A DNA stretch of 64,000 nucleotides from Candidatus Heimdallarchaeota archaeon (GTDB lineage Archaea; Asgardarchaeota; Heimdallarchaeia; Hodarchaeales; Hodarchaeaceae): the NCBI GenBank assembly GCA_011364965.1, contig RDOB01000001.1, forward strand, positions 62,001-126,000, given 5' to 3'. The notes beneath the pieces are model-generated. The model saw nothing but the letters and a program-made list of their open reading frames with translations, had not been told where the DNA came from and did no database searches. Below, one piece after another: positions 8,366 through 17,110 of this stretch. Made by a program: the position numbers and the translations under genes. Numbering within the stretch: position 1 is the first letter of the stretch; every line of letters starts with the position of its first letter.

Positions 8366-9226
8366 ATGGTTATCACATCTGAGTTGGCAGGAATAAAGAT
8401 TGGAGATACATATCCCACTAGGATTATGGCTATCATTAATCTCTCGCCGACCTCTTACTATAAAAACAGCATTAAATCTTCAAAAGATGAAATAATAGAA
8501 CAAATTGAAATGATAGAACATGCGAAAGTAGATTTCATTGATGTAGGAGCAATTTCAAGTGCTCCCAGTTTTCTATATGGAAATCAGGAAAAATTAACTA
8601 TCAAAGAGGAGATTTCGCGCTTAACAGTATTTTTTGCAGCTAATGATGAAGTTAATTCAGATATTCCTGTGTCAATAGACACAGGTTCAGCAAAAACAGC
8701 TGAATATGCGCTTTCAAAAGGTGCCAGTGTCATTAATGACATAACAGGGTTTAAATCAGATCCTAATCTTGCTAAAGTTATTTCAAACTGGAATGCTGGG
8801 GCTGTTATTATGGCATGTAGAAATACCCCTGGTGATGTATACACTATTGAAACTATATGTCATGAACTCGGGAGAAGCATAAAATTGGGAAGAGAAGCTG
8901 GAATCAAGGAATCAAAGATGATTATAGACCCAGGGCTAGGAGGTTGGACAAATGAGAGAAAATCAATTCATGATTATACGATAATTGCCAAATTACCTGA
9001 TATACGTCATTTGAAAAAACCAATTCTTGTTGGAATTTCTAGAAAATCATTTATTGGTAAGATATTAGAAAAAGCACCTGAAGAAAGGTTATGGGGCTCA
9101 TTGGCAGCAACAACAGCAGCAATATTAAATGGAGCTCATGTCATACGTACCCATGACCCTATGGAAACTAAAGATTGTGCTATTATATCTAAATATATTG
9201 CAAAATTAGGTAGGAATCTAGATTAA
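8366..9226 (+). CDS. folP: Dihydropteroate synthase
   Basis: The 286-residue TIM-barrel protein has the ordered DHPS motifs. It starts with RIMAIINLSPTSYY (pterin site), then DVGAISSAPS (pABA/phosphate loop), VSIDTGSAKTAEYAL and GASVINDITGF. Next are IIDPGLGGWTN and GISRKSFIGKIL, and it ends with IRTHDP. The family condenses dihydropterin pyrophosphate with p-aminobenzoate. In archaea the product may feed folate or a methanopterin-like carrier; the sequence does not decide. It sits directly behind cofE, linking two cofactor pathways. Confidence 0.88.
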   Translation: MVITSELAGIKIGDTYPTRIMAIINLSPTSYYKNSIKSSKDEIIEQIEMIEHAKVDFIDVGAISSAPSFLYGNQEKLTIKEEISRLTVFFAANDEVNSDIPVSIDTGSAKTAEYALSKGASVINDITGFKSDPNLAKVISNWNAGAVIMACRNTPGDVYTIETICHELGRSIKLGREAGIKESKMIIDPGLGGWTNERKSIHDYTIIAKLPDIRHLKKPILVGISRKSFIGKILEKAPEERLWGSLAATTAAILNGAHVIRTHDPMETKDCAIISKYIAKLGRNLD

Positions 9227-9574
9227 AATCCTATAAGGTTCAATTTAAACAACTATTAGAACAGGAGATTTTTGATTAGCTGAAAGGGTTCCTAACTTCA
9301 AATAATTACATTATTAAGTAAAAACTCAAATTCATTCAAATAACTCGGATAAATTCTCTATACACGACCAAGGGTAAGATGTAAGTAGAAGTTTATTAAC
9401 GAAACTTCTTAAACCTTGGATTCTTATTGGTTATATAGAAGAGTAATATAATTGTAAGAACCCTGTAATCTAAATTATGGAATCTTAAAGGTAAAAATAA
9501 ATAGAGAGATCAGTACCAATTCATCTCTCACTCTTTAGTTGAACTAAATAATTCGTGTATTGAAGGTTATTTTA
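9227..9574. other. Intergenic region upstream of proline-rich protein 1
   Basis: About 350 AT-rich bases between folP and the next gene on the same strand. I see no tRNA, no open frame with coding character and no strong inverted repeat. It probably contains the promoter of the downstream gene and the folP transcription end. Confidence 0.35.
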
Positions 9575-10177
9575 ATGGCAAATTTAGATGATTTCTTTAG
9601 TGACGATCAGTCCCGAAATGTTGATTCATTGATAGAGGTTACAAAAAAATTCTTTATTTTTGTTTCTCAACTCGCTGAAATTGTAGATGATCTAGAAAGG
9701 AAATATTCACTTTTGAATGGGAGAATCGATGATCTTCTTCAAAAATCGATGTCACCCCCCAGACAACCGCAAATTAACCCTCCAACAGTAAGTACCCCCG
9801 CTCAACCAGTAACAACTCCAACAGCGCCTCCAGCTCCGTCTTCTTTTCCAACTCCGCCTGGATTACCAACACCACCTAGTACAGTTCAACCTGCACCTAT
9901 TCAAGCTACTACACCTCCACCTGCCCCTTCTAACCTTCCTCCATTACCTGGACAGAGTCCCCCATCTAGTCCTTCAATTTTTGGGCAACCTCCACCCCCG
10001 CCAACATTCGGTCAGCAGAACCTACCCTCATCGGGAGGATTAGCTCCTAGTCCAACTGCTGGCCTTGGTCCAAACGCTCCAGCACCTACAGCATCTCCTA
10101 TGAGTTTAAAAGCTCAAATGAACATGGAACTCAAGGAAGCATTTGCTAGAATTCGGAAAGGATGGGATGAGGATTAG
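9575..10177 (+). CDS. Proline-rich protein 1: coiled coil, Pro linker, C-terminal amphipathic motif
   Basis: The ATG at 9575 is preferred over the TTG at 9560, since GAAGGT precedes it at a suitable distance. The 200-residue product has an acidic N-terminus, a helical coiled-coil stretch to about residue 58, and then about 115 residues dominated by Pro, Ala, Thr, Ser and Gln, with PPPPP and two FGQ motifs. It closes with an amphipathic helix (MNMELKEAFARIRKGWDED). The same layout and a related C-terminus occur in the membrane protein at 46525-48183. Asgard proline-rich sequences can be profilin ligands, but that is only a possibility here. Confidence 0.75.
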   Translation: MANLDDFFSDDQSRNVDSLIEVTKKFFIFVSQLAEIVDDLERKYSLLNGRIDDLLQKSMSPPRQPQINPPTVSTPAQPVTTPTAPPAPSSFPTPPGLPTPPSTVQPAPIQATTPPPAPSNLPPLPGQSPPSSPSIFGQPPPPPTFGQQNLPSSGGLAPSPTAGLGPNAPAPTASPMSLKAQMNMELKEAFARIRKGWDED

Positions 10178-10202
10178 TTATAGATTTAATCTACTTCTAT
10201 TC

Positions 10203-11144
10203 TTATTTATAAAGCAGATTTCCAAGATCTCTGAGCTTTTGGATGCCCCGAACTTCAAATTCAAATAATGGAATTTCCTTTAGATTAAAGTCAGAATATA
10301 ACTCCTTGATTTTTTTTAAATTCTCCTGATGATTATTAAACCGAGTATGACAGTATGGACACCCTGAACTTTCAGGTTGCACTTGATTAACAAAAATTTG
10401 ATTTATGGGAAATTGAACTTCATATAATGCTCTAATTAAACGCTCTGTCTCCCATATAGCCATGATATTGGGAATAGTAACAGCTATAAACTCTGTTTCA
10501 GTAGGATTAGCTAAATGAACACGCGCAATTTCGACTTGTTCTTTTAACTCTTCGAGTTTGTCAAATGCTTCATCCTCGCTTGGAATGCCAGTACCTCCAA
10601 GGAAAGTTTTCAAACCACTCATCATACCTCCGAGTTTTCTTCTCATTTTTATCATACGAAAGAGCCAACCTTCAGTAATTTCAGGTAGTTGAAGAAGTTT
10701 AAGTGTATGTCCTGTTGGAGCTGTATCAAAAATAACTAATTCAAATTCAGGGTTTTGTATGAATTCCAAAATCTGAATGAAAGCTACAGTCTCATCAGCG
10801 CCTGGTGGTGATAGAGACGTAGGATCAAGTTCTCCTAAGAAGTCAGATAAAGCCCCAGTTGGATCTTGTGTTTTCACAATGTCAGAATAGTTTTTGATAG
10901 CTTCATCTGTGTTTAATTCAATAGCAGATAACTTAGAAACATTGTTAACATGAGTATAACTATCTCCACCTATCTGTTGATCGAGACTATCCGAAACTGA
11001 ATGTGCAGGATCAGTAGATACCAGAAGTGTCTGTATTCCAAGATCTGCAGCGTATATAGCAGTAGCAGTGGCCATAGTAGTTTTTCCAACCCCGCCTTTT
11101 CCACCAAAGAATAAAAAGTGTTTATCAAAAATCAAATTATTCAT
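10203..11144 (-). CDS. Get3/ArsA-type ATPase with CxxC
   Basis: The 313-residue ATPase has the deviant Walker A GGKGGVGKTT at residues 14-23 and the switch region STDPAHSVSDSLDQ near 43. The ArsA/Get3 signature DTAPTGHTLKLLQLP lies near 140. A CPYC pair near residues 263-266 matches the zinc-binding CxxC of eukaryotic Get3 (TRC40), which dimerises to carry tail-anchored proteins. Arsenite-specific cysteines are not evident. The gene is divergent from the TRAP-beta-like gene, so two membrane-protein biogenesis functions adjoin. Confidence 0.88.
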   Translation of the reverse strand: MNNLIFDKHFLFFGGKGGVGKTTMATATAIYAADLGIQTLLVSTDPAHSVSDSLDQQIGGDSYTHVNNVSKLSAIELNTDEAIKNYSDIVKTQDPTGALSDFLGELDPTSLSPPGADETVAFIQILEFIQNPEFELVIFDTAPTGHTLKLLQLPEITEGWLFRMIKMRRKLGGMMSGLKTFLGGTGIPSEDEAFDKLEELKEQVEIARVHLANPTETEFIAVTIPNIMAIWETERLIRALYEVQFPINQIFVNQVQPESSGCPYCHTRFNNHQENLKKIKELYSDFNLKEIPLFEFEVRGIQKLRDLGNLLYK

Positions 11145-11273
11145 ATTTTCCCGAGAAGTAATTATGAAGATGAATCTTTTGGAATCTGCGAGGTAGAAAA
11201 TTTTGATAATAAATAAGAATCTTTAACAAGATTTGCGAAGGGGGGTGAAACATACTTCATTGGTGACTTATTC

Positions 11274-11876
11274 ATGAATCACAGGGTAAATCGAGGTATT
11301 TACAAGGGTCTTATGATTACAGTAATTTTAGTTATATTTCTACCCTCTATTTTATCAGAGGAAACTGTTAATGCCAATATAACTACAACAAGCATAGATT
11401 TCCCGAAATTGTTTGTTATAAAATCTGTCGAAAAATCTGAAGTATATTTGGGAGATAGTTTCACTGTTACTATTACAATTAAGAATTATGGAAACCAAAC
11501 TGCTTATAATGTTACTTTTAGTGAACAATTAAATAATCCTTGGGTTTTTGAGGTCTCTGGTATTACTAAACTTTCTTATAATCAGATTGGAGAAAATGAA
11601 ACTAAGCAATTCAGTTATATTATTATAGCTAAATCTCTGGGGAGGTATCAATTAAATGCAGGCAAAGTTGATTATTACGATTCTGAAGTCAATCCAAATA
11701 AGTATATTGCATACAGTAACTCACCAGAAATCATAGTAAATGCAGAACCTGAGGATTTTTCGCTAGAAAATTTCAATGCAGCGATTTCACTTCTCTTAAT
11801 TCTGTTAATTGGAAATTTTCTTCTGATTGCGCGTTTAATCTCCCAAAAACTGAATAGACGCAAAAATGACGGTTAG
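11274..11876 (+). CDS. TRAP-beta (SSR2)-like secretory membrane protein
   Basis: The 200-residue protein has an N-terminal signal segment (about 12-30) and one extracytoplasmic beta-sandwich (about 45-155). A single membrane span follows at about 165-188, with a short basic tail (QKLNRRKNDG). The domain reads VYLGDSFTVTITIKNYGNQT, then AYNVTFSE, FEVSGI, SYIIIAKSLGRYQLNAGKV and a final YSNSPEI. This matches, by eye, the order of motifs in eukaryotic translocon-associated protein beta: a YNVG-type strand, VSG, and LRPLKAGYF with T/S-rich strands. A generic CARDB or DUF11 adhesin-like domain is the alternative. The sandwich orientation implies an outside location. Confidence 0.65.
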   Translation: MNHRVNRGIYKGLMITVILVIFLPSILSEETVNANITTTSIDFPKLFVIKSVEKSEVYLGDSFTVTITIKNYGNQTAYNVTFSEQLNNPWVFEVSGITKLSYNQIGENETKQFSYIIIAKSLGRYQLNAGKVDYYDSEVNPNKYIAYSNSPEIIVNAEPEDFSLENFNAAISLLLILLIGNFLLIARLISQKLNRRKNDG

Positions 11877-11887
11877 GTGGTCTCACA

Positions 11888-12448
11888 ATTTTTATACAGG
11901 AAAAGAATATTCCTGCGCAATTAGTTGATAAACAGGTTATCATTTGGGATCCTGAATTAGGAAGTGAGGTCTATCAATTGGGATACTTTGGGAAACCAGT
12001 GGGTATAAGAAAACCTAAATCCCCAAGATTCGATCGTCCACTGGAATTAACATTACTTGAAGCATTATTCCTATTTAAGAACAAACAAATTAGAATATTT
12101 GAAGAACCAGAGAATTTTATGGATGAAAAAACATTTTTTAAAATATGCATTGAAAGATTCACTAAGTTTGAAGATTTATACGCAGTTTATTCAGATCTCA
12201 GGAGTAAACGGTACATTGTTAGACCGGGATTGAAATTTGGAACGGACTTTGCCGTATATCGAAGAGGCCCAGGAATTGATCATGCTCCATTCCTCCTATC
12301 TATCTTTCCTAGGGATTCAACAATTGGACCTATTGATTTAGTTCTTTCAGGAAGATTAGCAACTTCAGTTAGGAAAAGATATGTCATAGCAACTGTACTT
12401 TCTGACCAACAAATCAGATATTATGTTTTTCAGTGGAATAGACCTTAA
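11888..12448 (+). CDS. endA: tRNA-splicing endonuclease, catalytic subunit
   Basis: The product is 186 residues if begun at the ATT at 11888, the expected length for an archaeal endonuclease subunit. The first standard in-frame start is the TTG at 11978, but that would remove the conserved N-terminal strand KQVIIWDPELGSEVYQLGYF. An AGGTGG lies seven bases before the ATT. The catalytic domain holds all three active residues: Tyr124 (AVYRRGP), His132 (DHAP) and Lys163 (SVRKRYV), numbered from the ATT. The enzyme cuts bulge-helix-bulge motifs in intron-containing tRNAs. A second, degenerate subunit is at 43260. Its stop overlaps that of the convergent RPA-like gene. Confidence 0.88.
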   Translation: MFIQEKNIPAQLVDKQVIIWDPELGSEVYQLGYFGKPVGIRKPKSPRFDRPLELTLLEALFLFKNKQIRIFEEPENFMDEKTFFKICIERFTKFEDLYAVYSDLRSKRYIVRPGLKFGTDFAVYRRGPGIDHAPFLLSIFPRDSTIGPIDLVLSGRLATSVRKRYVIATVLSDQQIRYYVFQWNRP

Positions 12449-13104
12449 GAGTCAAAAGCTGATGAATAGATCCCTGCTTTAGGTTCGAAAAATTCTCCTG
12501 ATTCAAGTAATTCGGTAATAGCTGCATCTATTTGCTCTTCATCAATTTCTGCAAAGAATTCTACTATTTGAGAAAATGAAACACCATTCCCTTCATCTAG
12601 TTCTCTAACAACCTTCAAAAGCTTGGATTTTAAATCTTCTAACGAAATAATACCTAAATCAAGGCCCGAGACTTGAGCTTCTTCTATATGAGCTGAAATT
12701 TGCTTTTTAGATAATTCTTGAAGTACCTTAAGTCTGTGAACTAAAAACCAATTATCATCAGTAACGTAATTGACAATATTGGGTCTAACAAACACATCCA
12801 ACTCCTCATCTGACTGAGAAATTTGTATAAAACCTAATACCTCAATTTTGGCCCATTGGGGATACTTGTCTAATACCCCATCCCATGATTTAATGAAAAT
12901 GCACCCACTTCCATCTTCCAATTTTAGTCCTCTATAGTTATTACTCCCAGTTTGGTTTTCAGTAATGACTCCTATTAGCCAAACACGAGAAATAACAATT
13001 CGATCAATATCAATTAGTTGCCAGCGATCTTCATCATCTTGTATGAGTTCAGCTCGGTTTAATTGCTCGATCCTCATTTTTCTATATGGGTTAGATCGTT
13101 GCAT
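12445..13104 (-). CDS. RPA32-like single-stranded DNA-binding protein (OB fold plus winged helix)
   Basis: The 219-residue protein has an OB-fold from about 30 to 110, containing RIVISRVWLIGVITENQTG, LKLEDGSGCIFIKSWDG and KIEVLGFIQI. A charged linker follows, then a C-terminal winged-helix-like domain from about 155 (SLEDLKSKLLKVVRELDEG, ITELLESGEFFEPKAGIY). This is the layout of eukaryotic RPA32 and archaeal Rpa2-type proteins. It probably works with other RPA subunits in replication and repair. It is transcribed behind ndk with a 23-base gap. Its stop overlaps the endA stop by four bases. Confidence 0.78.
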   Translation of the reverse strand: MQRSNPYRKMRIEQLNRAELIQDDEDRWQLIDIDRIVISRVWLIGVITENQTGSNNYRGLKLEDGSGCIFIKSWDGVLDKYPQWAKIEVLGFIQISQSDEELDVFVRPNIVNYVTDDNWFLVHRLKVLQELSKKQISAHIEEAQVSGLDLGIISLEDLKSKLLKVVRELDEGNGVSFSQIVEFFAEIDEEQIDAAITELLESGEFFEPKAGIYSSAFDS

Positions 13105-13127
13105 AAAAATCCCTTAGTCAAAGTATG

Positions 13128-13577
13128 TTACATAATCCATTTTTCATTAATTTGTGTATAGCTTTGGAGTTCATTCTCCTTGAATAAGATTCCTAATTCA
13201 TATTTTGCCCGATCAGGTTGATCTGACGAATGAACAATATTTTTAGTCAGATGTAGACCTAAATCTCCCCTTATTGTACCAGGTTCGGCTTCTGGGGAGT
13301 TTGTTGCTCCACAGAGTTTCCGCACTACCTTCACTGCATTGGGCCCTTGTATTGCTAATGCTACAATTGGTCCAGACATTATAAATGCTTTCAAAATAGG
13401 GAAAAAGCTTTTCTTGAGATGAATATCATACAACTGCTCAATAGTTGAATCAGTAAGAATCTCCATTTTCAAACCTATAATTTTTAAGCCTTTCTCTTCA
13501 ATTCGTGAAATTATTTTTCCTATTAGTCCTCTTTGCACAGCATCAGGTTTAATCATTAAAAGAGTTGTTTCAATCAC
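13128..13577 (-). CDS. ndk: Nucleoside diphosphate kinase
   Basis: The 149-residue enzyme has the Ndk hallmarks MIKPDAVQRGLIG at the N-terminus and GATNSPEAEPGTIRGDLG at about 90-106. The catalytic His116 lies in KNIVHSSDQP, where the usual sequence is NIIHGSDS. It transfers the gamma phosphate from ATP to nucleoside diphosphates through a phosphohistidine. The ATG at 13577 matches the family start. It is followed by the RPA32-like gene on the same strand, which links nucleotide supply to DNA replication. Confidence 0.95.
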   Translation of the reverse strand: MIETTLLMIKPDAVQRGLIGKIISRIEEKGLKIIGLKMEILTDSTIEQLYDIHLKKSFFPILKAFIMSGPIVALAIQGPNAVKVVRKLCGATNSPEAEPGTIRGDLGLHLTKNIVHSSDQPDRAKYELGILFKENELQSYTQINEKWIM

Positions 13578-13958
13578 TTCTGTTCGCTTCCTTTTGGTGT
13601 ATAGTTTTCCATGAGCGTGATAAAGCCTATGGGATGCATGGAAAATTTGATATCTGTATTACGTGAAATAAATTGTTTTTATATTAATGAATAATCTATC
13701 CCACACGAATTGGATCTCTTTTGGTAGATTAAACCTACTCCTTATTCTCATATTAAAATTCTTTTTTGGGATTTCTAAGGTTATTTTATGTCTTTATTGT
13801 AACTCAATGTCTTATTTCTCAATTCAGAAAGAAAAAAAGATTATAAAAATTGTCTTAATTGTCGCTCTTGCTCTGTAATTTTTCTTTGATTAAAAAAAAA
13901 TCATTTGTCAAGGAATTCAAGGAAAGAAAATTATTATTAACAAAGGAAACGTGACAAT
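13578..13958. other. Intergenic region between ndk and hppA
   Basis: These 381 AT-rich bases separate the divergent ndk and pyrophosphatase genes. A 63-codon plus-strand frame at 13687-13878 is hydrophobic by composition only and I do not call it a gene. The region should carry both promoters. No tRNA or strong hairpin was seen. Confidence 0.35.
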
Positions 13959-16406
13959 ATGTTTACAACGTTTATGGATTTGGGACTCTTTGAACAGTTA
14001 ACCCTAATGATAGTTATCATCGTGGCCATTATTTCTTTTATCTATTCATGGTGGTTACGAAAGGATGTACTCAGTCATGACGCGGGTACCGCGGAAATGC
14101 GGAAAGTATGGGAAGCAATCAATGAAGGAGCCAATGCTTATCTTCGGAAACAGCTCAGAACGATTCTTCCAATAGTTATTCTTTTAACTGTAGCATTATT
14201 CCTCAGTGTTTACCTTGTTCATCCCTCAGAAGCTGCGGCGGTAGAGTTTGGACGTTTTGGTGAAGAAAATGCAATTATAATCGTTGCAGTTGGTCGAACC
14301 CTTGCATTCATAATGGGTGCATCGTTTTCAACTATGGTTGGACAATTCGGAATGAGAATTGCAGTTCAAGGTAATCTGAGAGTAGCAGCAACTGCTGCAA
14401 AAAGCACAGATGCTGATGGAAATCACATTGACATAGGCAAACGATATAATAAGGCGCTTTCAGTGGCCTATCATGCAGGAACAGTAACTGGTATGCTCAC
14501 TGATGGATTCGGTCTCTTAGGAGGAACAATTATTTTTATAATATTTGGTACGGCTGCGCCTGATGCACTACTTGGCTTTGGCTTTGGTGGAACCATTCTT
14601 GCCCTCTTTATGAGGGTTGGAGGTGGAATATATACAAAAGCAGCTGATGTTGGAGCTGATCTGGTTGGAAAAGTAGAGAAAGATGTACCAGAAGACGATC
14701 CACGAAACGCAGGAGTGATAGCCGATCTTGTTGGTGATAATGTTGGCGATTGTGCAGGAATGGCTGCAGATATCTTCGAGTCATATGAAGTTACAATTGT
14801 TTCATCATTGATTCTAGGATTAGTTTTATACGGATTAGATGGACGTATAGTATGGATTATGTTTCCGCTAATTATTAGAGCTGTTGGAGTCATTAGCTCC
14901 ATGGTGGGAACATATGCAGTTGCCTTATGGAAAACACCTGATGCTGAAAAAGCAATGTTTCAGTCCTATGAGATATCTAGTGCTATTACTATCTTAACTT
15001 CTTTTACTATAGCTACATTCTATGCTGGAGATTGGAGAATGGGGCTATTAATTGCCATAGGAGTCTTACTTGCTGTTTCATTCAACCCAATTACTGCTAG
15101 ATTTACAGCTAAGAAAGGTGGACCTGTTGTAGAGGTTTATGAATCCACGAAGGGAGGCCCAGCAACAACTATTCTCAGTGGAATAGCTCTTGGATATGAA
15201 TCAAGTGTTTGGGCCCTTGTCACGATTTGTATTTCTTTTATCCTAACAATCGTTACTTTTGTTATTTTACCAGGAAACGCTCAATTACCTTTAATTGGAT
15301 CGTTCCTTTCAGGAAATGCAATCGTGATTGATCCAGCACACATTGGTGAAGCAATTTTATATGGAATCGCGTTGATTGGTATAGGTATGCTTTCCCACAC
15401 AGGTAATAATGTTGCAATGGATTCTTTTGGACCTATAAGCGATAATGCCCAAGGAATTGCAGAAATGACTGGAATGGATGAGGAATCCAGGAAAGTACTT
15501 GAAGAATTAGATGCTGTCGGAAATACTACAAAAGCTATTACAAAAGGTGTGGCAATTGCGTCTGCAGTGATTGCATCCGTAAGTCTATTCGCATCATTTG
15601 TGACCGATGTGGGAATTGTTGCTAGAAATCTAGGTTTAACTAGTCCATTAGCATACGGATTAAGGATAAATATTCCTGCAGTATTCGTAGGTTTGCTTCT
15701 TGGTGGCGCATTACCATGGATTTTCTCAGCATTTAATATAAGAGCTGTAAGTCGCGCCGCTGGGCAAACTATTGACGAGGTTCGACGACAATTCAAAATT
15801 CCAGGAATTATGGAGGGTACTAAAAAGCCAGAGTATGGACGTGTTGTTAACATTGTAACCGCGGCCGCTCAAAAAGAATTGATCAGTCTGACCATTCTAG
15901 CTGTAAGTGCACCGATTTTTATTGCGATATTTTTCACATTGTCATTGAGTATTTTTGGTGGTAATTTTGATCAACAGCTAATTGGATCAGGTGTAGAAGC
16001 TTTAGGCGGATTTCAAGCTGGTATTATTGTCAGTGGACAACTATTAGCAGTTTATATGTCGAATGCAGGAGGTGCTTGGGACAATGCTAAGAAGGCCATC
16101 GAAGATGAACCTCGAGATCTTGCTAAAAATACAGGAAAAGGCTCTGAACGGCACATGGCAAGTGTTGTTGGAGATACTGTTGGCGATCCACTCAAAGATA
16201 CAGCAGGGCCTGCATTGAATCCAATGATTAAGGTTATCAACTTGATCAGCCTTATACTTGCACCTCTCTTAGTACAATCATACCAAGATCAGAACTTGCA
16301 ATTGATCCTCGCAGTTGTAGGCATTTTTCTTTTTATTGCCTTTATATGGGCATATCGTAGAAGTTCAAGTAAATCTGCGCTATCTTTGGATAATATCACG
16401 AAATAG
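13959..16406 (+). CDS. hppA: Membrane H+-translocating pyrophosphatase, K+-independent type
   Basis: The 815-residue membrane protein has about 15-16 hydrophobic spans. It carries the substrate-binding motifs DVGADLVGKVEKDVPEDDPR and DLVGDNVGDCAGMAADIFES (about residues 227-275). The C-terminal counterpart motifs are NAGGAWDNAKKAIE and GDTVGDPLKDTAGPALNP. The diagnostic site reads GNTTKAITKG near residue 525: Lys where K+-dependent enzymes have Ala, as in K+-independent pumps. It couples PPi hydrolysis to proton export and energises the membrane along with the V-type ATPase. The long antisense open frames inside it are shadows. Confidence 0.95.
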   Translation: MFTTFMDLGLFEQLTLMIVIIVAIISFIYSWWLRKDVLSHDAGTAEMRKVWEAINEGANAYLRKQLRTILPIVILLTVALFLSVYLVHPSEAAAVEFGRFGEENAIIIVAVGRTLAFIMGASFSTMVGQFGMRIAVQGNLRVAATAAKSTDADGNHIDIGKRYNKALSVAYHAGTVTGMLTDGFGLLGGTIIFIIFGTAAPDALLGFGFGGTILALFMRVGGGIYTKAADVGADLVGKVEKDVPEDDPRNAGVIADLVGDNVGDCAGMAADIFESYEVTIVSSLILGLVLYGLDGRIVWIMFPLIIRAVGVISSMVGTYAVALWKTPDAEKAMFQSYEISSAITILTSFTIATFYAGDWRMGLLIAIGVLLAVSFNPITARFTAKKGGPVVEVYESTKGGPATTILSGIALGYESSVWALVTICISFILTIVTFVILPGNAQLPLIGSFLSGNAIVIDPAHIGEAILYGIALIGIGMLSHTGNNVAMDSFGPISDNAQGIAEMTGMDEESRKVLEELDAVGNTTKAITKGVAIASAVIASVSLFASFVTDVGIVARNLGLTSPLAYGLRINIPAVFVGLLLGGALPWIFSAFNIRAVSRAAGQTIDEVRRQFKIPGIMEGTKKPEYGRVVNIVTAAAQKELISLTILAVSAPIFIAIFFTLSLSIFGGNFDQQLIGSGVEALGGFQAGIIVSGQLLAVYMSNAGGAWDNAKKAIEDEPRDLAKNTGKGSERHMASVVGDTVGDPLKDTAGPALNPMIKVINLISLILAPLLVQSYQDQNLQLILAVVGIFLFIAFIWAYRRSSSKSALSLDNITK

Positions 16407-16447
16407 GATTGGAACTGAGTTTCAATTCCTATTCTTTTCCTTTTTTT
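16387..16447 (+). terminator. Possible hppA transcription terminator
   Basis: Just after the hppA stop, an imperfect hairpin (ATTGGAA, then a short loop, then TTTCAAT, with one G-T pair) is followed by a pyrimidine-rich tract ending in seven T residues. Archaeal termination mainly uses T-runs, so the T tract is the stronger signal. The next gene starts about 110 bases later with its own operon. Confidence 0.4.
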
Positions 16448-16555
16448 CAGTTTCTAAATATCTTAGAAAAACTCAATACTAATTTCAATAAACCCCTTAT
16501 TGATCTGTTTTTAGTAGCTGGCCATCTAAATTAAGCAGATTGAGGTCCTACGAAA

Positions 16556-17098
16556 ATGTATTATCTAACGAGAATTCGTGAAACCGTACGTGTTCCACCA
16601 AACCGTTTTGGGGATCGTATTGAAGATGTTATCCTAGATCTCTCAAGAAGCAAAAATGAAACTACTATTGGGGGAGATATTGGGATGATTGTTGCCATTC
16701 TAAATGTTAATGAGATCTCTCCAGGAAGAATAGTCCCGGGAGATGGAGCTACTTTCCATGATGTCGAATATGAAGCACTTACATTTCGACCAATCGATGA
16801 TGAAATCACTGAAGGAGAAGTTGTTGAGACGACCAAATTCGGTTTTTTCATGAGGATTGGATGTACAGATGCATTAGCACATATTAGTCAGATTTCTGAT
16901 GAATATTTCCAGATGTCATCACGTGCATCAGGAGTTCTTGTGGGACGAGAATCTGGACGTACTATTAGACCAGGGGATTTGGTTCGAGGTAAAATAATAA
17001 CTGCTACAGTTGACCATGTCAGCATGAAAATCGCAGTAACAATGAAAGGGGAAGGATTGGGATTAAAAAATTGGTTAAAAGAAGAACAAAAGGCATAA
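16556..17098 (+). CDS. rpoE1: RNA polymerase subunit Rpo7 (RpoE1, RPB7 homologue)
   Basis: The 180-residue protein has the RPB7 N-terminal domain (MYYLTRIRETVRVPPNRFG at the start) and a C-terminal S1/OB domain from about residue 80. The latter contains EVVETTKFGFFMRIGCTDAL, HISQISDEYF and RPGDLVRGKIITATVD. With Rpo4 it forms the polymerase stalk that binds nascent RNA. It heads a six- to seven-gene operon (rpoE1, spt4, dephospho-CoA kinase, eS24, eS27, kae1, bud32), an order known in many archaea. Spacing to spt4 is 12 bases. Confidence 0.95.
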   Translation: MYYLTRIRETVRVPPNRFGDRIEDVILDLSRSKNETTIGGDIGMIVAILNVNEISPGRIVPGDGATFHDVEYEALTFRPIDDEITEGEVVETTKFGFFMRIGCTDALAHISQISDEYFQMSSRASGVLVGRESGRTIRPGDLVRGKIITATVDHVSMKIAVTMKGEGLGLKNWLKEEQKA

Positions 17099-17110
17099 AA
17101 GGTAATAGAA

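Noticed and set aside
13687..13878. 63-codon hydrophobic frame before hppA
   Set aside because: AT-rich spacer with Phe/Ile/Leu-rich composition, no ribosome-binding site and no family pattern.
14471..15853. Long minus-strand open frames (143 and 190 codons) inside hppA
   Set aside because: They lie opposite a certain, highly conserved membrane pyrophosphatase and have no family features; they are frame shadows.
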